64,000 nucleotides of DNA from Opitutaceae bacterium (GTDB lineage Bacteria > Verrucomicrobiota > Verrucomicrobiia > Opitutales > Opitutaceae), in contig JAEUGY010000005.1 of the NCBI GenBank assembly GCA_016794625.1, forward strand, positions 1 to 64,000, written 5' to 3'. The notes below the pieces were generated by a model that was given only the letters and a program-made list of their open reading frames with translations, searched no databases and was not told the DNA's origin. Shown in pieces: positions 15,425-24,840 of this stretch. Both the position numbers and the translations under genes were made by a program. Within the stretch, counting starts at the first letter, position 1; each line of letters begins with the position of its first letter.

Positions 15425-17979
15425 AACCCGCGACCTTCCGCCTTGGCGCCGCGGGCTCCACCCGCCGGCCTCTGCTGCCGGTGCTGATGCTGTCATTCCT
15501 CCCCGCGCTCACCCTCGTGCGCGCGGCGGAACCCCCAATCACGGCCGCCGATGTGCAGTTTTTCGAAACGCGGGTGCGTCCCGTGCTGAGCGAGCACTGC
15601 TACCAGTGTCACAGTCACTCCGCCGACAAAATCAAGGGAGGCCTGATGGTCGACAGCCGCGCCGGCCTGCGGCAGGGGGGCAACTCCGGCCCCGCCGTCG
15701 TGCCGGGCGACCCCGACAAGAGCACGCTCATCCAAGCCATCCGCTACAACGACCCGGACCTGCAGATGCCGCCGGAGGCGCACGGAGGCAAGCTGTCCGA
15801 CCGGCAGATCGCCGACCTGACCGAATGGGTGCGCCGCGGCGCGCCGGATCCGCGGGTGCCGACGGCCTCCGCCGGCGGCTCCGCCTACGGGGGCGTCGGC
15901 CGGCAGCACTGGGCGTTTCAGCCGGTCCGGAAGCCCACCGTGCCGACGTTATCCAATTCTTGGATTCAATCGCCCGTCGACTCCTTTGTCCTCGCCCGGC
16001 TCCAGGAAGCCGGCCTCACCCCCAACCCCATCGCCGACAAACGCACCCTCATCCGCCGGGCCACCTTCGACCTGACCGGCCTGCCCCCGAGCGAATCGGA
16101 CATCCAGGCCTTCCTCGCCGACACCAGCCCCCAGGCATTCGCCCGGGTGGTCGACCGGCTGCTCGCCTCGCCCCACTATGGTGAACGCTGGGCGCGCATC
16201 TGGATGGATGTTGCCCGGTACTCGGACACGAAGGGCGACGCCCCGCGGCGCGACGACCCGCGCTTCCCTCATGCCTGGACCTACCGCGACTACCTGATCG
16301 ACGCCTTCAACTCCGACAAACCGTATTCAGTCTTCGTGACCGAACAGATCGCCGCCGACCTCCTCGTGAAACAGGAAATTGAGGCCGCCAAGCTGAAGCG
16401 CCAGGACGCTCCGACGGACCAGAGCAAACTCGCCGCGCTCGGTTTCCTCACCCTCGGCAATCGGCACGACGGCCGGCGCAATGACATCATCGACGACCAG
16501 ATCGACGTCATCTCCAAGGGGTTTCTCGGCCTGACCGTCTCCTGCGCGCGCTGCCACGACCACAAATTCGACCCCATTCCCACCAAGGATTACTACTCGC
16601 TCTATGGCGTGCTCGCGAACACGATCGAGCCGGCCTCCGTGTTCAAAGAGCCCACGCTGCACACCAAGGTGCGCAAGACCCCGGAGCTCGACGAGTACGT
16701 GACCAAGGTCGCGGAACTGTCCAAACGCGCGGCCGACCTGCAGGCCGAGGCTCAGGAGATGCGCCGCGCGCGCAATCGCGATCCCCAGAAACGCCGGGAA
16801 CTGATCCGCGCCGAGGGACAACTGCAGCGCGAGATCGCCACCCTCGAGATGACCCACCCCGGCGCCCCGGCGCGGGCGCACGCGCTGACCGACACTCCCA
16901 CGGTGAAGGACTACCCCGTGCTGCTGCGCGGTGAGGCGCAGAATGTGGGCGAAGTCGTGCCCCGCCGCTTTCTCGAGATCCTCAGTCCCGACCCCAAGAA
17001 GCGCCCAGTCTGGAAAAAAGGATCCGGACGGCTGGAGCTGGCCCAGGCCATCACCGATCCGGCCAATCCGATGACCCCGCGCGTCCTCGTGAACCGGATC
17101 TGGCAGCACCACTTCGGTCGCGGCTTTATCGCGACGCCCGACGATCTCGGCAACATGGGAGGCAGCCCCACCCACCCCGAACTGCTCGACTGGCTGGCCT
17201 CCGGCTTCGTTGAGAGCGGTGGCTCGATCAAGCAGCTCCATCGCACCCTGCTGCTCAGCAGCACCTATCAGCAAAGCAGCACGCCCAATCCGGCCGGCGT
17301 TGCCGCCGATCCCGACAACAAGCTGCTCTGGCATGCGAGCCTGCGCCGGTTGGATTTCGAATCGGTCTACGACTCGCTGCTCGCGATTTCCGGCAGTCTG
17401 GAACCCACGATCGGCGGCAAATCCATCACGCTGAACAGCGAAGGCTTTGGCAAACGGCGCGCGCTCTACTTCTTCATCGACCGGCGCAATCCGCCCGAGC
17501 TGCTGACCCAGTTTGACTTTCCCAACCCGGACGTGCCCTCCGGCCGGCGCTACGATACCACCGTGCCTCAGCAGTCCTTGTTCCTCATGAACAGTCCGCT
17601 GGTGATCGAGACGGCAAGAAAGCTGACCCATCGTCCCGAATTCGCCGCCTTGAAGCGGGATGAGGACCGGGTGAAGTCGCTTTACCTCGCGGTCTTTCAG
17701 CGCGAACCCAATGCGCAGGAACTGTCACTCGGCCTCAGCTACATCCGCGCCAATCCCACCGGCACCGGCCTCGAGGTCAAGGAACCGCCCGGGATGAAGA
17801 GTGCGCGCGAGCGTCGCCAGGAAGAGCGCCGCGCCCCCCGTGCCGCCGCGGCGGCCGGCACCAAGAACGCGGAAAACCGCCCCATCGGCGCCCTCGTGGA
17901 ACACGGCGGCCCCATGGACGCCTGGACCAAACTCGCCCACGCCCTGTTTCAGACCAACGAGGCCGTCTACGTGAACTGA
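15421..17979 (+). CDS. PSCyt1-DUF1549-DUF1553 cytochrome-like protein
   Basis: An 852-residue exported protein. Residues 1-36 form a signal peptide. A planctomycete cytochrome C domain (PSCyt1) follows with a single heme motif CYQCH at 60-64. Then comes DUF1549 from about 180 to 400 (VDRLLASPHYGERWARIWMD; a second CARCHDH near 380 could bind another heme), a charged coiled region near 430-480 (LSKRAADLQAEAQEMRRA), and DUF1553 from about 540 to 780 (FGRGFIATPDDLGNMGGSPT, RYDTTVPQQSLFLMNSP). Length and order are normal for the family. It is translationally coupled to the DUF1501 gene. The biochemical role is not established; electron transfer outside the cytoplasm is implied by the heme motifs. 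Confidence 0.88.
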   Translation: MKPATFRLGAAGSTRRPLLPVLMLSFLPALTLVRAAEPPITAADVQFFETRVRPVLSEHCYQCHSHSADKIKGGLMVDSRAGLRQGGNSGPAVVPGDPDKSTLIQAIRYNDPDLQMPPEAHGGKLSDRQIADLTEWVRRGAPDPRVPTASAGGSAYGGVGRQHWAFQPVRKPTVPTLSNSWIQSPVDSFVLARLQEAGLTPNPIADKRTLIRRATFDLTGLPPSESDIQAFLADTSPQAFARVVDRLLASPHYGERWARIWMDVARYSDTKGDAPRRDDPRFPHAWTYRDYLIDAFNSDKPYSVFVTEQIAADLLVKQEIEAAKLKRQDAPTDQSKLAALGFLTLGNRHDGRRNDIIDDQIDVISKGFLGLTVSCARCHDHKFDPIPTKDYYSLYGVLANTIEPASVFKEPTLHTKVRKTPELDEYVTKVAELSKRAADLQAEAQEMRRARNRDPQKRRELIRAEGQLQREIATLEMTHPGAPARAHALTDTPTVKDYPVLLRGEAQNVGEVVPRRFLEILSPDPKKRPVWKKGSGRLELAQAITDPANPMTPRVLVNRIWQHHFGRGFIATPDDLGNMGGSPTHPELLDWLASGFVESGGSIKQLHRTLLLSSTYQQSSTPNPAGVAADPDNKLLWHASLRRLDFESVYDSLLAISGSLEPTIGGKSITLNSEGFGKRRALYFFIDRRNPPELLTQFDFPNPDVPSGRRYDTTVPQQSLFLMNSPLVIETARKLTHRPEFAALKRDEDRVKSLYLAVFQREPNAQELSLGLSYIRANPTGTGLEVKEPPGMKSARERRQEERRAPRAAAAAGTKNAENRPIGALVEHGGPMDAWTKLAHALFQTNEAVYVN

Positions 17980-18363
17980 TCGCGGGGCCGGCGGCCGACC
18001 GAAGTGAGTGAAGGTCGCCTTCCGTGTAGGGCTGCCCCTTGCGGGCACGCCAGGCGTTGCGGACCGAGAGCCGTCGCGTCGGCCCGCGGCTCCAGGATCT
18101 TGGAAGGGTGCAATCTTGGTGGCACGGAGCGGTTGTAGTTTTCGACGCGGCCTCAGCGAGACCGCCTACAACAGAGATGTTATGGAGGGCGCCGCTCCGT
18201 CGGCGCCGCGGGGACGCGCACCTTGTCACCTCGCCGACTCGTTTGTCCTTGAGGCGCAATAACACCTTGGGCCGCTTGGGATCGCCACGCGCAACCGGCG
18301 CCGACGGAGCGGTGCCCTCCATGGTTACGACCTTCGGTGACAGAACGTTGAGCCCCTCCCCCG
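17980..18363 (+). repeat. REP/BIME-like palindromic repeat cluster 3
   Basis: The 384-base gap between two convergent genes holds no gene. It contains GTTGTAG at 18132-18138 with its complement CTACAAC at about 18166-18172, enclosing the CCTCAGCGAG palindrome. It also has a two-ended unit from TGGAGGGCGCCGCTCCGTCG at 18183 to ...CGGAGCGGTGCCCTCCA at 18321. The latter is the same type of unit as at 173-312, 29163-29303 and 43957-44064. Nothing else is apparent in the first 130 bases. Confidence 0.8.
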
Positions 18364-19521
18364 CTACTTCGCCAACAAGCGGGCAACCTGGGCCTCCAAG
18401 GCCGGTCCCCGCGCGCTGGTCGTGACAATGCGCCCGTTCTGGTCGATGAGGAACATGGCCGGAATGCCCCGGATGCCGTACTTCACCGCATATTCGTTCT
18501 GCCAATACTTTCCATCATAGTGCTGCGGCCAGGGCATTTCCTCCTTGGCGACAAAATCCAGCAGCTTTTGCCGGTCGGTCGCGCGATCGAGGGAGATGCC
18601 GACGATTTCGAAGCCCTTGTCGTGGTACTTGGAGTACACCGCCTTGACGTTGGGCAGCTCGGCGATGCAGGGCCCGCACCACGTCGCCCAGAAGTCCACC
18701 AGCACGACCTTGCCGCGCAGCGCCTTCATGTCCACCGCACGACCGTCCACCGCCGTGAAGGCCAGATCGACCGGCTGGCGCAGGAGCTCAATCCTCGCGA
18801 GCTGGGCACTGGCTTGGGCGCGCAGCGCCTCGCTCGGCGTCGTTGCCTTGAGATGGGCCCACTCCGCCTCCGCGGCGCCGGGGACATTTCGCTCCAAAGC
18901 GCCGAGGTAGTCGTCCGCCCGCCGGGTGGCCGTATCCAGCTGCAGGTACTTCGCCACGTGGGCGTCGAACCGTGGCCGGAAGGCCGCCCAATCCACGGGT
19001 TTGCCGTTCTTTAGTTCCTGCGTTGCGGCGCGGAAGGACTTGGCAAAGGCGGCCCAGTCCATGGCCTCCCGCGGCACCGGCGGGACATCCGTGGCGGCGG
19101 CCATCGCTTGCTGCAGCGCTTCGTTCTTCGCCTGCCAGGCGGCTTTGGCCGCTTCGTCGATCTTCATCGCCGAGGTCTCTCCCACAAAGTCTTGGATGAA
19201 AATTGGCGTGGTGGTGCTCAACGCCTGCACCACGTCCCAGCGCCGGGGATCCGCCGGGTTCGCCTCATAAAAGTCGAGGCCGGCCTTCACGATCGCCTTC
19301 AGCTGCTCGTCCCTCAACAGCATCATTTTCCTCCGGTCCATGCCCTCGGTGGGCGGACTCGCCTTGCGCAAGTCCTGGAACGCCGCAAATGCGGCGTCCG
19401 CCGGAGTGAGGGCGGCCGCCACCGCCGGAGCGGGAGCAGCGGCCGGTTGCTGGGCTGAGGCCAAGGCCTGCAAGCCACAGGCGAGGCCCGCGGCGATGAA
19501 AGAGCGGAAGGGAGAAGTCAT
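18364..19521 (-). CDS. Exported TlpA-like thioredoxin-domain protein
   Basis: A 385-residue exported protein. A Sec signal covers residues 1-24 (FIAAGLACGLQALASAQ), followed by about 210 Ala-rich, helical residues without a recognisable domain. A C-terminal thioredoxin fold of the TlpA/ResA type starts near 250, with the redox motif WATWCGPC near residue 280, then VGISLDRATDRQKL and the cis-Pro region GIRGIPAMFLID. It probably reduces disulfides or assists cytochrome maturation in the periplasm. ATG 19521 is chosen because it has a GGTGGAG/GGAG ribosome-binding site, one of few in the window, whereas an upstream ATG does not. It lies 96 bases downstream of the M16 peptidase on the same strand and may be cotranscribed. 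Confidence 0.85.
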   Translation of the reverse strand: MTSPFRSFIAAGLACGLQALASAQQPAAAPAPAVAAALTPADAAFAAFQDLRKASPPTEGMDRRKMMLLRDEQLKAIVKAGLDFYEANPADPRRWDVVQALSTTTPIFIQDFVGETSAMKIDEAAKAAWQAKNEALQQAMAAATDVPPVPREAMDWAAFAKSFRAATQELKNGKPVDWAAFRPRFDAHVAKYLQLDTATRRADDYLGALERNVPGAAEAEWAHLKATTPSEALRAQASAQLARIELLRQPVDLAFTAVDGRAVDMKALRGKVVLVDFWATWCGPCIAELPNVKAVYSKYHDKGFEIVGISLDRATDRQKLLDFVAKEEMPWPQHYDGKYWQNEYAVKYGIRGIPAMFLIDQNGRIVTTSARGPALEAQVARLLAK

Positions 19522-19617
19522 AATATCCATCTCCACCTCACACCAACCCGTCCGTGGGGTCGATCCGAAAGCTGCCGGCGTGTTCCCGGCGGCGCCACGG
19601 AACCAGGGATGCTGCGG

Positions 19618-22443
19618 TCAATCAGCTGTTTTCTGCGTCCGTTTCCACGCGCCGCGATCGGTAAAGGAAACGGATACGGGCGTCGCCGGCGTATGCGTCT
19701 TCGTCCAAAGCAGAATGGTCCGGCGGCGCGCCGTTTCCGGAGCGAGGGTGCTCGCCAGCAATTTGGCCACATCCTCCCGCTTCAACTCGTTCAGCGCCGC
19801 GAGTCCGGTCTGCCGGCGGTCCCACTCCGCCCCGAAACTGTAGGCACTGGCAAAAAACTGCTCCGCCTTGTCTGCGATCGATTTTGGTTTTTCCTCATAG
19901 GCGGACCGCGCCCCGGCGACCAGCGTTTCCCACTGCTCGGTCGTGAGCGCCGCAAATTGCGCGGGCAGGGTGGCCAGAAAGGCTTCCGACCGGCGCTGGA
20001 GCTCATCGGGCGCATAGCCGCTGGACTGGAGAGTGAACGAGAGGTAGCGCTGGCGGAGCGATCCGCCTGCGCCGGAACCCACAATGTAGCCCAGTTGCTG
20101 ACGGGTCCGGAGCTCGGTGTAGTAGGGTTCGCTCATGAAATTGCCAATGACAATGCCCGCCGCCCGCGTCTGCGGCGAATCGTCCGGCAGCAGATAATCG
20201 CTCAAATAGGCAGAATTGGCTCCCGCAATTTCACCCGCATCGACGAGCGGTTGCCCGGGCGGCAGGTGCAGATGCCGGCGGCGAAGCAGGGACTCGGCCG
20301 GGAGCGACTTGGCCGCGATTTGCGAGGCCACGGTACGGGTCGCCTCCACCGCTGCCTCGGGGGAGAGATGTCCATGCACGACCGCCTCCAGCTTTCCGCG
20401 CGCAAAGAAGGTGCCCGCAAAGGCCTTCATCTGCTCGCGGGTGGCGGCGGCGACGCGCTCCGCCTGTTCGTCAGGCAGGAAGTGCAACTCGCGCGCCAGG
20501 GCATCGCGCCGGTCTCGCGCCAAGAGATAGGCTTCGGTCTGAGGATAGCTGCGCAATCCGCGCAGCGTCACTTCCTTGAGCGCCTCGAACCGGGTCGCAC
20601 TCAGCTCGAAAGTCCGCAGGCGGGAGCTCAGAAACGTGGCGAAGCGGACCGCGGAGTCGCCAAAACCCGTCACCGTGAACTTGTAGCCCTCCAGCGAAGC
20701 ATCCGCGGTGAACTCCACCCCGGCCAGGGTCGCCTCCCCGAGGGCGGCGTCGAGGCTGTCGCGCAGGCAGGCGTCGTAGAGACGGAGCATCGCCGCAGTG
20801 TCGGCCGTGCCGAGCTCGCGGGCCGGCACGAAGCGGAAGATCAGCGTGCTCTGGGGACGCTGGAACTCGGTGTCGGGGGCATAGTAGAGGGTCACTCCAG
20901 GCTCATCGATCAGCGACAGGGGGCGCTCCGCCAGCAGGCGGGTCTTTTCCGGAAGAAACCGGTTGGACCCGGGCAGCGCGAAGGCGGCGATGCGCTCCGG
21001 CGCGAGCAGCGCGCGATACGCGGTGCCTGCGTCTTCACTGTACGAATACGCGGTGCCGTAAATGCGCTCCTTCCGGTCGGTCGGCACGCCCTTGGCCATG
21101 AGGGACACCAGCAGATTATCGGGCGTCAGCACGCCAAGCAGGCGCCGGTACGCCGCCTCGTCGGGCTCGCCCCAGGCATCCGTCGCCCGCTCCGCCACGT
21201 CGAGGGGATAGAAGAGGGCCTGGTTCGCGAGTTTGGTCGCAAGATCCGCCCCCTCACCGCGGTCCCGATAGGTCTCATTCAGGGCGGCAATGCGGGCCCG
21301 CTCGCGATGAAACGCCTCAGGGAACGGGGCGCGCCGGAGGTGGTCGAGGTAGGAAAAAATCAGCCCGAGCACCCGGGCGTGCTGCTCCTGCCCCGCCGGG
21401 GTCAGCGACACCTGTATCTGGAGCGAACCATACGATTCCGTGCGCTCCCAGATGTAGGCCACCACGCCGTTGGCCAGACCCTCGTGCTTCAGCCAGGCAA
21501 GCAGACCGCCTTCCCCCGGATAGCTGATCAACTGCGTCAGGAGCTGATCGGGCTTGGAGACGAAGTCGGGACGCGTGGGCGGCACGACAAACTCCAGCGT
21601 GATCTGGCGGAGTTCCTTCACCGGCTCGATCCGCGCCAGGCGCAACGCCTCCTTTTTCGGAAGGAACACCGCGCTGCGGGACACCGGCGGCAGATCGCGA
21701 CGCGGCACCGCGGCGAACAGGGTGCGGGCGAGTTTCTCCAGTTCGTCGAGCGACGCCTTGCCGGCGAGGGCCAGCGCCATGCGGTCGGCCGAGTAGTGGC
21801 TCTCGTAGAACGTCCGCACCATGGCCGGCGTCGTGCCCGTCAGGGTGTCCTTGTTGCCGGTGGAGAACTTGCTCTCCCCGCTGCCCGGTGCATAGAGCTC
21901 GCGCGAGACGCCGATCATGCGCCGGAAGTCATTCTGCAGGTGTCGCATCGCCTCATTGTGCACCGCAAAAATCTCGCGCGCCGTGAATTCGGGGTTGAAA
22001 CGCGGGGCGATGAAAAACTGCGCGAACCGGTCGAGTGCATCCGCGAACGCCTCGTGGCGGACTTCGAACTGGTAGTTCGTGTGGTCGGTCGTCGTGTAGG
22101 CGTTGTTGTAGCCGCCGTTGGCCTTGATGAAATTGCCGTAGTCGGCAACGTCCGGATACTTCTCGGTGCCGAGAAAGAGCATGTGCTCCAGAAAGTGCGC
22201 CATGCCCTCGCGGTCCGCCGGGTCGTCGATCTGGCCCGTGTTCGTCACCAGCGACGCCCCGGACTTGTTGAACTTGGGGTCGGAGACGAGCAGGACCCGC
22301 ATCCCATTCTCGAGGGTGAATCGGCGGAAGACCGCCGTGTCGGTCGGTGCCGTCACCTTGGGTGGAAGCACGGGCGCCGCCGTCACCGGCAAAAGAGCCG
22401 CCGCCACGAGAAAGGTCGCCAGGACCAAAGAGCCGTTTCGCAT
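19618..22443 (-). CDS. M16-family zinc metallopeptidase (insulinase/pitrilysin type), exported
   Basis: A 941-residue peptidase. Residues 1-23 form a signal peptide. The inverted zinc motif HFLEH is at 83-87, with the third ligand Glu164 (HNEAMRH) at the expected spacing of 76 residues. Other family marks are ENGMRVLLVSDP near residue 45 and NGGYNNAYTTTDHTNYQFEV (the substrate-binding Asn region). The length of about 940 and the four repeated half-domains match the single-chain pitrilysin/insulysin group rather than the short two-subunit type. It would degrade oligopeptides in the periplasm. I chose ATG 22443; a GTG 18 bases upstream is also in frame. A very long open frame on the opposite strand is a shadow of this gene. 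Confidence 0.92.
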   Translation of the reverse strand: MRNGSLVLATFLVAAALLPVTAAPVLPPKVTAPTDTAVFRRFTLENGMRVLLVSDPKFNKSGASLVTNTGQIDDPADREGMAHFLEHMLFLGTEKYPDVADYGNFIKANGGYNNAYTTTDHTNYQFEVRHEAFADALDRFAQFFIAPRFNPEFTAREIFAVHNEAMRHLQNDFRRMIGVSRELYAPGSGESKFSTGNKDTLTGTTPAMVRTFYESHYSADRMALALAGKASLDELEKLARTLFAAVPRRDLPPVSRSAVFLPKKEALRLARIEPVKELRQITLEFVVPPTRPDFVSKPDQLLTQLISYPGEGGLLAWLKHEGLANGVVAYIWERTESYGSLQIQVSLTPAGQEQHARVLGLIFSYLDHLRRAPFPEAFHRERARIAALNETYRDRGEGADLATKLANQALFYPLDVAERATDAWGEPDEAAYRRLLGVLTPDNLLVSLMAKGVPTDRKERIYGTAYSYSEDAGTAYRALLAPERIAAFALPGSNRFLPEKTRLLAERPLSLIDEPGVTLYYAPDTEFQRPQSTLIFRFVPARELGTADTAAMLRLYDACLRDSLDAALGEATLAGVEFTADASLEGYKFTVTGFGDSAVRFATFLSSRLRTFELSATRFEALKEVTLRGLRSYPQTEAYLLARDRRDALARELHFLPDEQAERVAAATREQMKAFAGTFFARGKLEAVVHGHLSPEAAVEATRTVASQIAAKSLPAESLLRRRHLHLPPGQPLVDAGEIAGANSAYLSDYLLPDDSPQTRAAGIVIGNFMSEPYYTELRTRQQLGYIVGSGAGGSLRQRYLSFTLQSSGYAPDELQRRSEAFLATLPAQFAALTTEQWETLVAGARSAYEEKPKSIADKAEQFFASAYSFGAEWDRRQTGLAALNELKREDVAKLLASTLAPETARRRTILLWTKTHTPATPVSVSFTDRGAWKRTQKTAD

Positions 22444-22573
22444 GCCGAAAACCGTGTCCACTTACCCCACCCGAGCAAGCCCGGCCGCACCGCACCGGTC
22501 TCTCTTCCCGCCTCCACCTGCAATCGGCCGTCGGTTTCGACACCCCCGCCCCCCTTCCCCTCCCCGAGCCCAC

Positions 22574-22650
22574 TGTCATCCCGCAAATGACACTCCCCCT
22601 TCGGCGGTCGCGGGTCGCGTCAGGGAAGTGTCATCCCGCCGATGACACTT
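22574..22650. repeat. Left palindrome doublet (GTGTCATC/GATGACAC)
   Basis: Two palindromes lie about 55 bases apart. The first, TGTCAT-CCCGCAA-ATGACA, is at 22574-22592. The second, AAGTGTCATC-CCGCC-GATGACACTT, at 22626-22650 has perfect 10-base arms. The second is preceded by CAGGGA. An equivalent doublet lies at 23137-23201, so the two pairs bracket the small gene at 22696-23058. Confidence 0.85.
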
Positions 22651-22695
22651 GGCCGGCACCCTCACCGGGCGTGCGGCCCAGCCATGCTGGACAAC

Positions 22696-23058
22696 TTAGT
22701 GGGGCTGTCGCGCTCCGCCTCGCCCCGTCCGGAGCCAGACCAGAAGCTGGAGCGTCCGTTCCGCGTCCGGACAGGCGGATCTTGCCACGAAGAGGAGGTG
22801 CACGCGTTGTCGCGGTACTCCCAGCATTCTCGCCAATCGCGCTTTGTCTCCATAGCGCGTCAGTTGATTCGCACAGGTCTCCGCGAGGATGCTCCATAAC
22901 GGAGTATCTTCGCCCACGACCGGTCGCATGCCCGGCCGGCGCCGCGGCCGGCGGCGGTACCGCTTCCTTGCTTCGGCGGCAGCAGCATCAGCCGCATCCG
23001 CTATCAAGTCGATCAACAGGTCAAACTGCCGCATTCGCGGGGGGAAGGGTCGGTCCAT
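22696..23058 (-). CDS. Small basic protein with a helix-turn-helix-like region; family not recognised
   Basis: A 120-residue protein that I do not assign to a known family. Residues 10-30 are a hydrophobic, Ala-rich helix (QFDLLIDLIADAADAAAAEA), 31-46 are extremely basic (RKRYRRRPRRRPG), and about 68-95 read like a helix-turn-helix: RYGDKARLARMLGVPRQRVH, followed by LLFVARSACPDAERTLQLLV. The LARMLGVxRQRVHxxF pattern resembles XRE/Cro-type DNA-recognition helices. Composition and codon use look coding. It sits alone between two palindrome doublets of identical type and reads away from the amidohydrolase. It may bind those palindromes as a local repressor or as part of a small mobile unit; this is inference. 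An in-frame ATG at 23034 is an alternative start. Confidence 0.6.
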   Translation of the reverse strand: MDRPFPPRMRQFDLLIDLIADAADAAAAEARKRYRRRPRRRPGMRPVVGEDTPLWSILAETCANQLTRYGDKARLARMLGVPRQRVHLLFVARSACPDAERTLQLLVWLRTGRGGARQPH

Positions 23059-23136
23059 GCTTCAAGCCATTGGATCCGCCACCCTCCTGTCACTTCAGCT
23101 TTTGCCCCAATTCAGGACCTCGGCAGCCCTGATCAG

Positions 23137-23201
23137 GTGTCATTCGGCAGATGACACTGGGCCCGGTTGGGTAGAGGGAAGTGTCATCGGCGGGATGACA
23201 C
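23137..23201. repeat. Right palindrome doublet (GTGTCATC/GATGACAC)
   Basis: GTGTCAT-TCGGCAG-ATGACAC at 23137-23157 and GTGTCATC-GGCGG-GATGACAC at 23181-23201. The second is the reverse complement of the left doublet's perfect palindrome (loop GGCGG against CCGCC). Both are preceded by the same AGGGAAGTGTCATC string (23175-23188 and 22622-22635). The last copy ends about 40 bases before the amidohydrolase start and could also affect that gene. Confidence 0.85.
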
Positions 23202-23243
23202 GGGGTTGGGGGTGGGCGGCATGTGATCTGCTCGGGCGGGGGG

Positions 23244-24662
23244 ATGTGCGTTTGCTTTTTTTGGCGGGTGGTGGTGGCGGCGGTCGGGGTTTGGGGACTC
23301 CTCGCGTCGGCTCGGGCCGAGGAGACTTTGTTTCGGGGGGCCACGCTGTTCACGTTGGTGGACGGCGAAACCGCCGCGCGGAACGACGGTTTTCTGCTCG
23401 TTTCCGAGGAGGGGACGATTGAGGCGGTGGGCGCAGGGGATCCGTCGGCCGACCCGGTGGTGAAGGGGCGGCTGACCGCTGGGACCGCGACCGTCGATTT
23501 AAAAGGCAAGATCGTCATGCCGGGGTTTGTCTCGGGGCACAGTCACCTCTGGCAAAGTGTGTTTCGCGGGATCGCGCCGGACGGCGAGCTCCACCCGTGG
23601 CTGCGGGCGCTGCACTGGCGCTATGGCTCCTTTCTGGAAGACGGTGATTTTGGAGCGTTCACGCGCCACGGCGCGTATGACCAGCTGCGTCACGGCATCA
23701 CCACGACCTACAACCACAGTCACTGGTTGGGCAAAAGCTACCCCCGCTACCTGGAACAGTGGCAGGCTGAACTCAACCTGCCCCAGCGCTTCGTTTTCGC
23801 CTGGGTCAATGAGGCGGGAGTGACGGATGCGGTCTGGGAAGAGCGGCTCCGGACCGTCCAGGCGCAGCTGAAACCCGGCCCGAGATCGTCGTTCCTCGGC
23901 CTCTCGATCAACCCCCGCGGCGCGCACATGGGCGGCGACATGCTCACCCGCGAGATCGCCCTGGCGCGAAAACTCGGCCTGACCCTCCAGCTGCACTACC
24001 TCGAACCTCTGGCCGAAGCGCCCCAAGACCGGGCCCAGTGGCCCCGGCTGAAGGAGGCGGGCGTGCTCGGGCGCGATGTCTCCTTCGCACACTTCATTCA
24101 TCCCGACGCGGCCATGCTGGCGGAGGTCGCCAAGGCCGGTAATGCCATGATCTGGAATCCATTGTCAAACGGCCGTCTCGGTTCCGGACTCCCCGATATC
24201 CGCGGTTACCTGGCCGCCGGGCTACGGGTGGGCATGGGGGTCGACGGCCAGGCGAGTGCGGACATTTCCGACCCCTTTGAGAACGTGCGACTCGGACTCT
24301 ATTCCCTGCGCATGCGCCAGCAGAACGCGGGCGGCCTCCAGCCGGTGGACATGCTGCGATTGCACACGTTGCGCACCGCAGAGGTGCTGGGAGTGGAGCG
24401 GTGGGTGGGCAGCCTGGCTCCGGGCAAGTTCGCGGATTTTCTCGTCATTGATCCGCAGCACCCGGGCACCGGACCGGTTTGGGATGCCGCGGCCACGCTC
24501 GTGTTTGCGTGCAGCAGCCGCAATGTCGCCGCGGTCTACATCGGTGGCCGCAAGGTCGTGGCAGGTGGGAAGATTGAAGGCGAAGACACCGGCTTGACCG
24601 CGGACGTCGAACGCCGGGTGGCACGGATTCAAGCACGCGCCGCCGCGGCGCCGAAGCCGTAG
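23244..24662 (+). CDS. Exported metal-dependent amidohydrolase
   Basis: A 472-residue amidohydrolase-superfamily protein. Residues 1-24 form a signal peptide (VVVAAVGVWGLLASARA). The metal site is visible: GHSHLW (HxH) after IVMPGFVS, a later His (LQLHYLEP), FAHFIHPD, and Asp in VGMGVDGQAS. The C-terminus has SLAPGKFADFLVID, the usual small beta-sandwich domain of cyclic-imide/adenosine-deaminase-like hydrolases (the ATZ/TRZ branch). The substrate is probably a deaminated or hydrolysed heterocycle, or an exported-substrate variant. ATG 23244 follows GGGCGGGGGG; an upstream GTG at 23223 would only add seven residues. It is not in an obvious operon. Confidence 0.82.
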   Translation: MCVCFFWRVVVAAVGVWGLLASARAEETLFRGATLFTLVDGETAARNDGFLLVSEEGTIEAVGAGDPSADPVVKGRLTAGTATVDLKGKIVMPGFVSGHSHLWQSVFRGIAPDGELHPWLRALHWRYGSFLEDGDFGAFTRHGAYDQLRHGITTTYNHSHWLGKSYPRYLEQWQAELNLPQRFVFAWVNEAGVTDAVWEERLRTVQAQLKPGPRSSFLGLSINPRGAHMGGDMLTREIALARKLGLTLQLHYLEPLAEAPQDRAQWPRLKEAGVLGRDVSFAHFIHPDAAMLAEVAKAGNAMIWNPLSNGRLGSGLPDIRGYLAAGLRVGMGVDGQASADISDPFENVRLGLYSLRMRQQNAGGLQPVDMLRLHTLRTAEVLGVERWVGSLAPGKFADFLVIDPQHPGTGPVWDAAATLVFACSSRNVAAVYIGGRKVVAGGKIEGEDTGLTADVERRVARIQARAAAAPKP

Positions 24663-24840
24663 GCCGTGCCCAGCCGGTGGGATCGGGCCGCGCGGCATGT
24701 CATATCCTTTTGGTTACAGCGGATCGGCCGGTCCGACCGCCAGGTCCACAAGGAGGAGCCATCCCCCGGATCGAGTTTCCTCCACGAATTTCTGTGGGCA
24801 AGACAACACCCGTCCGCCACAGTACCGGAAACATCGCCCC

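Noticed and set aside
19609..22590. A 993-codon open frame on the plus strand antisense to the M16 peptidase
   Set aside because: High GC produces long antisense frames; the translation is Arg/Gly/Ala-rich with no motifs, while the minus-strand frame has the zinc-peptidase motifs and a signal peptide.
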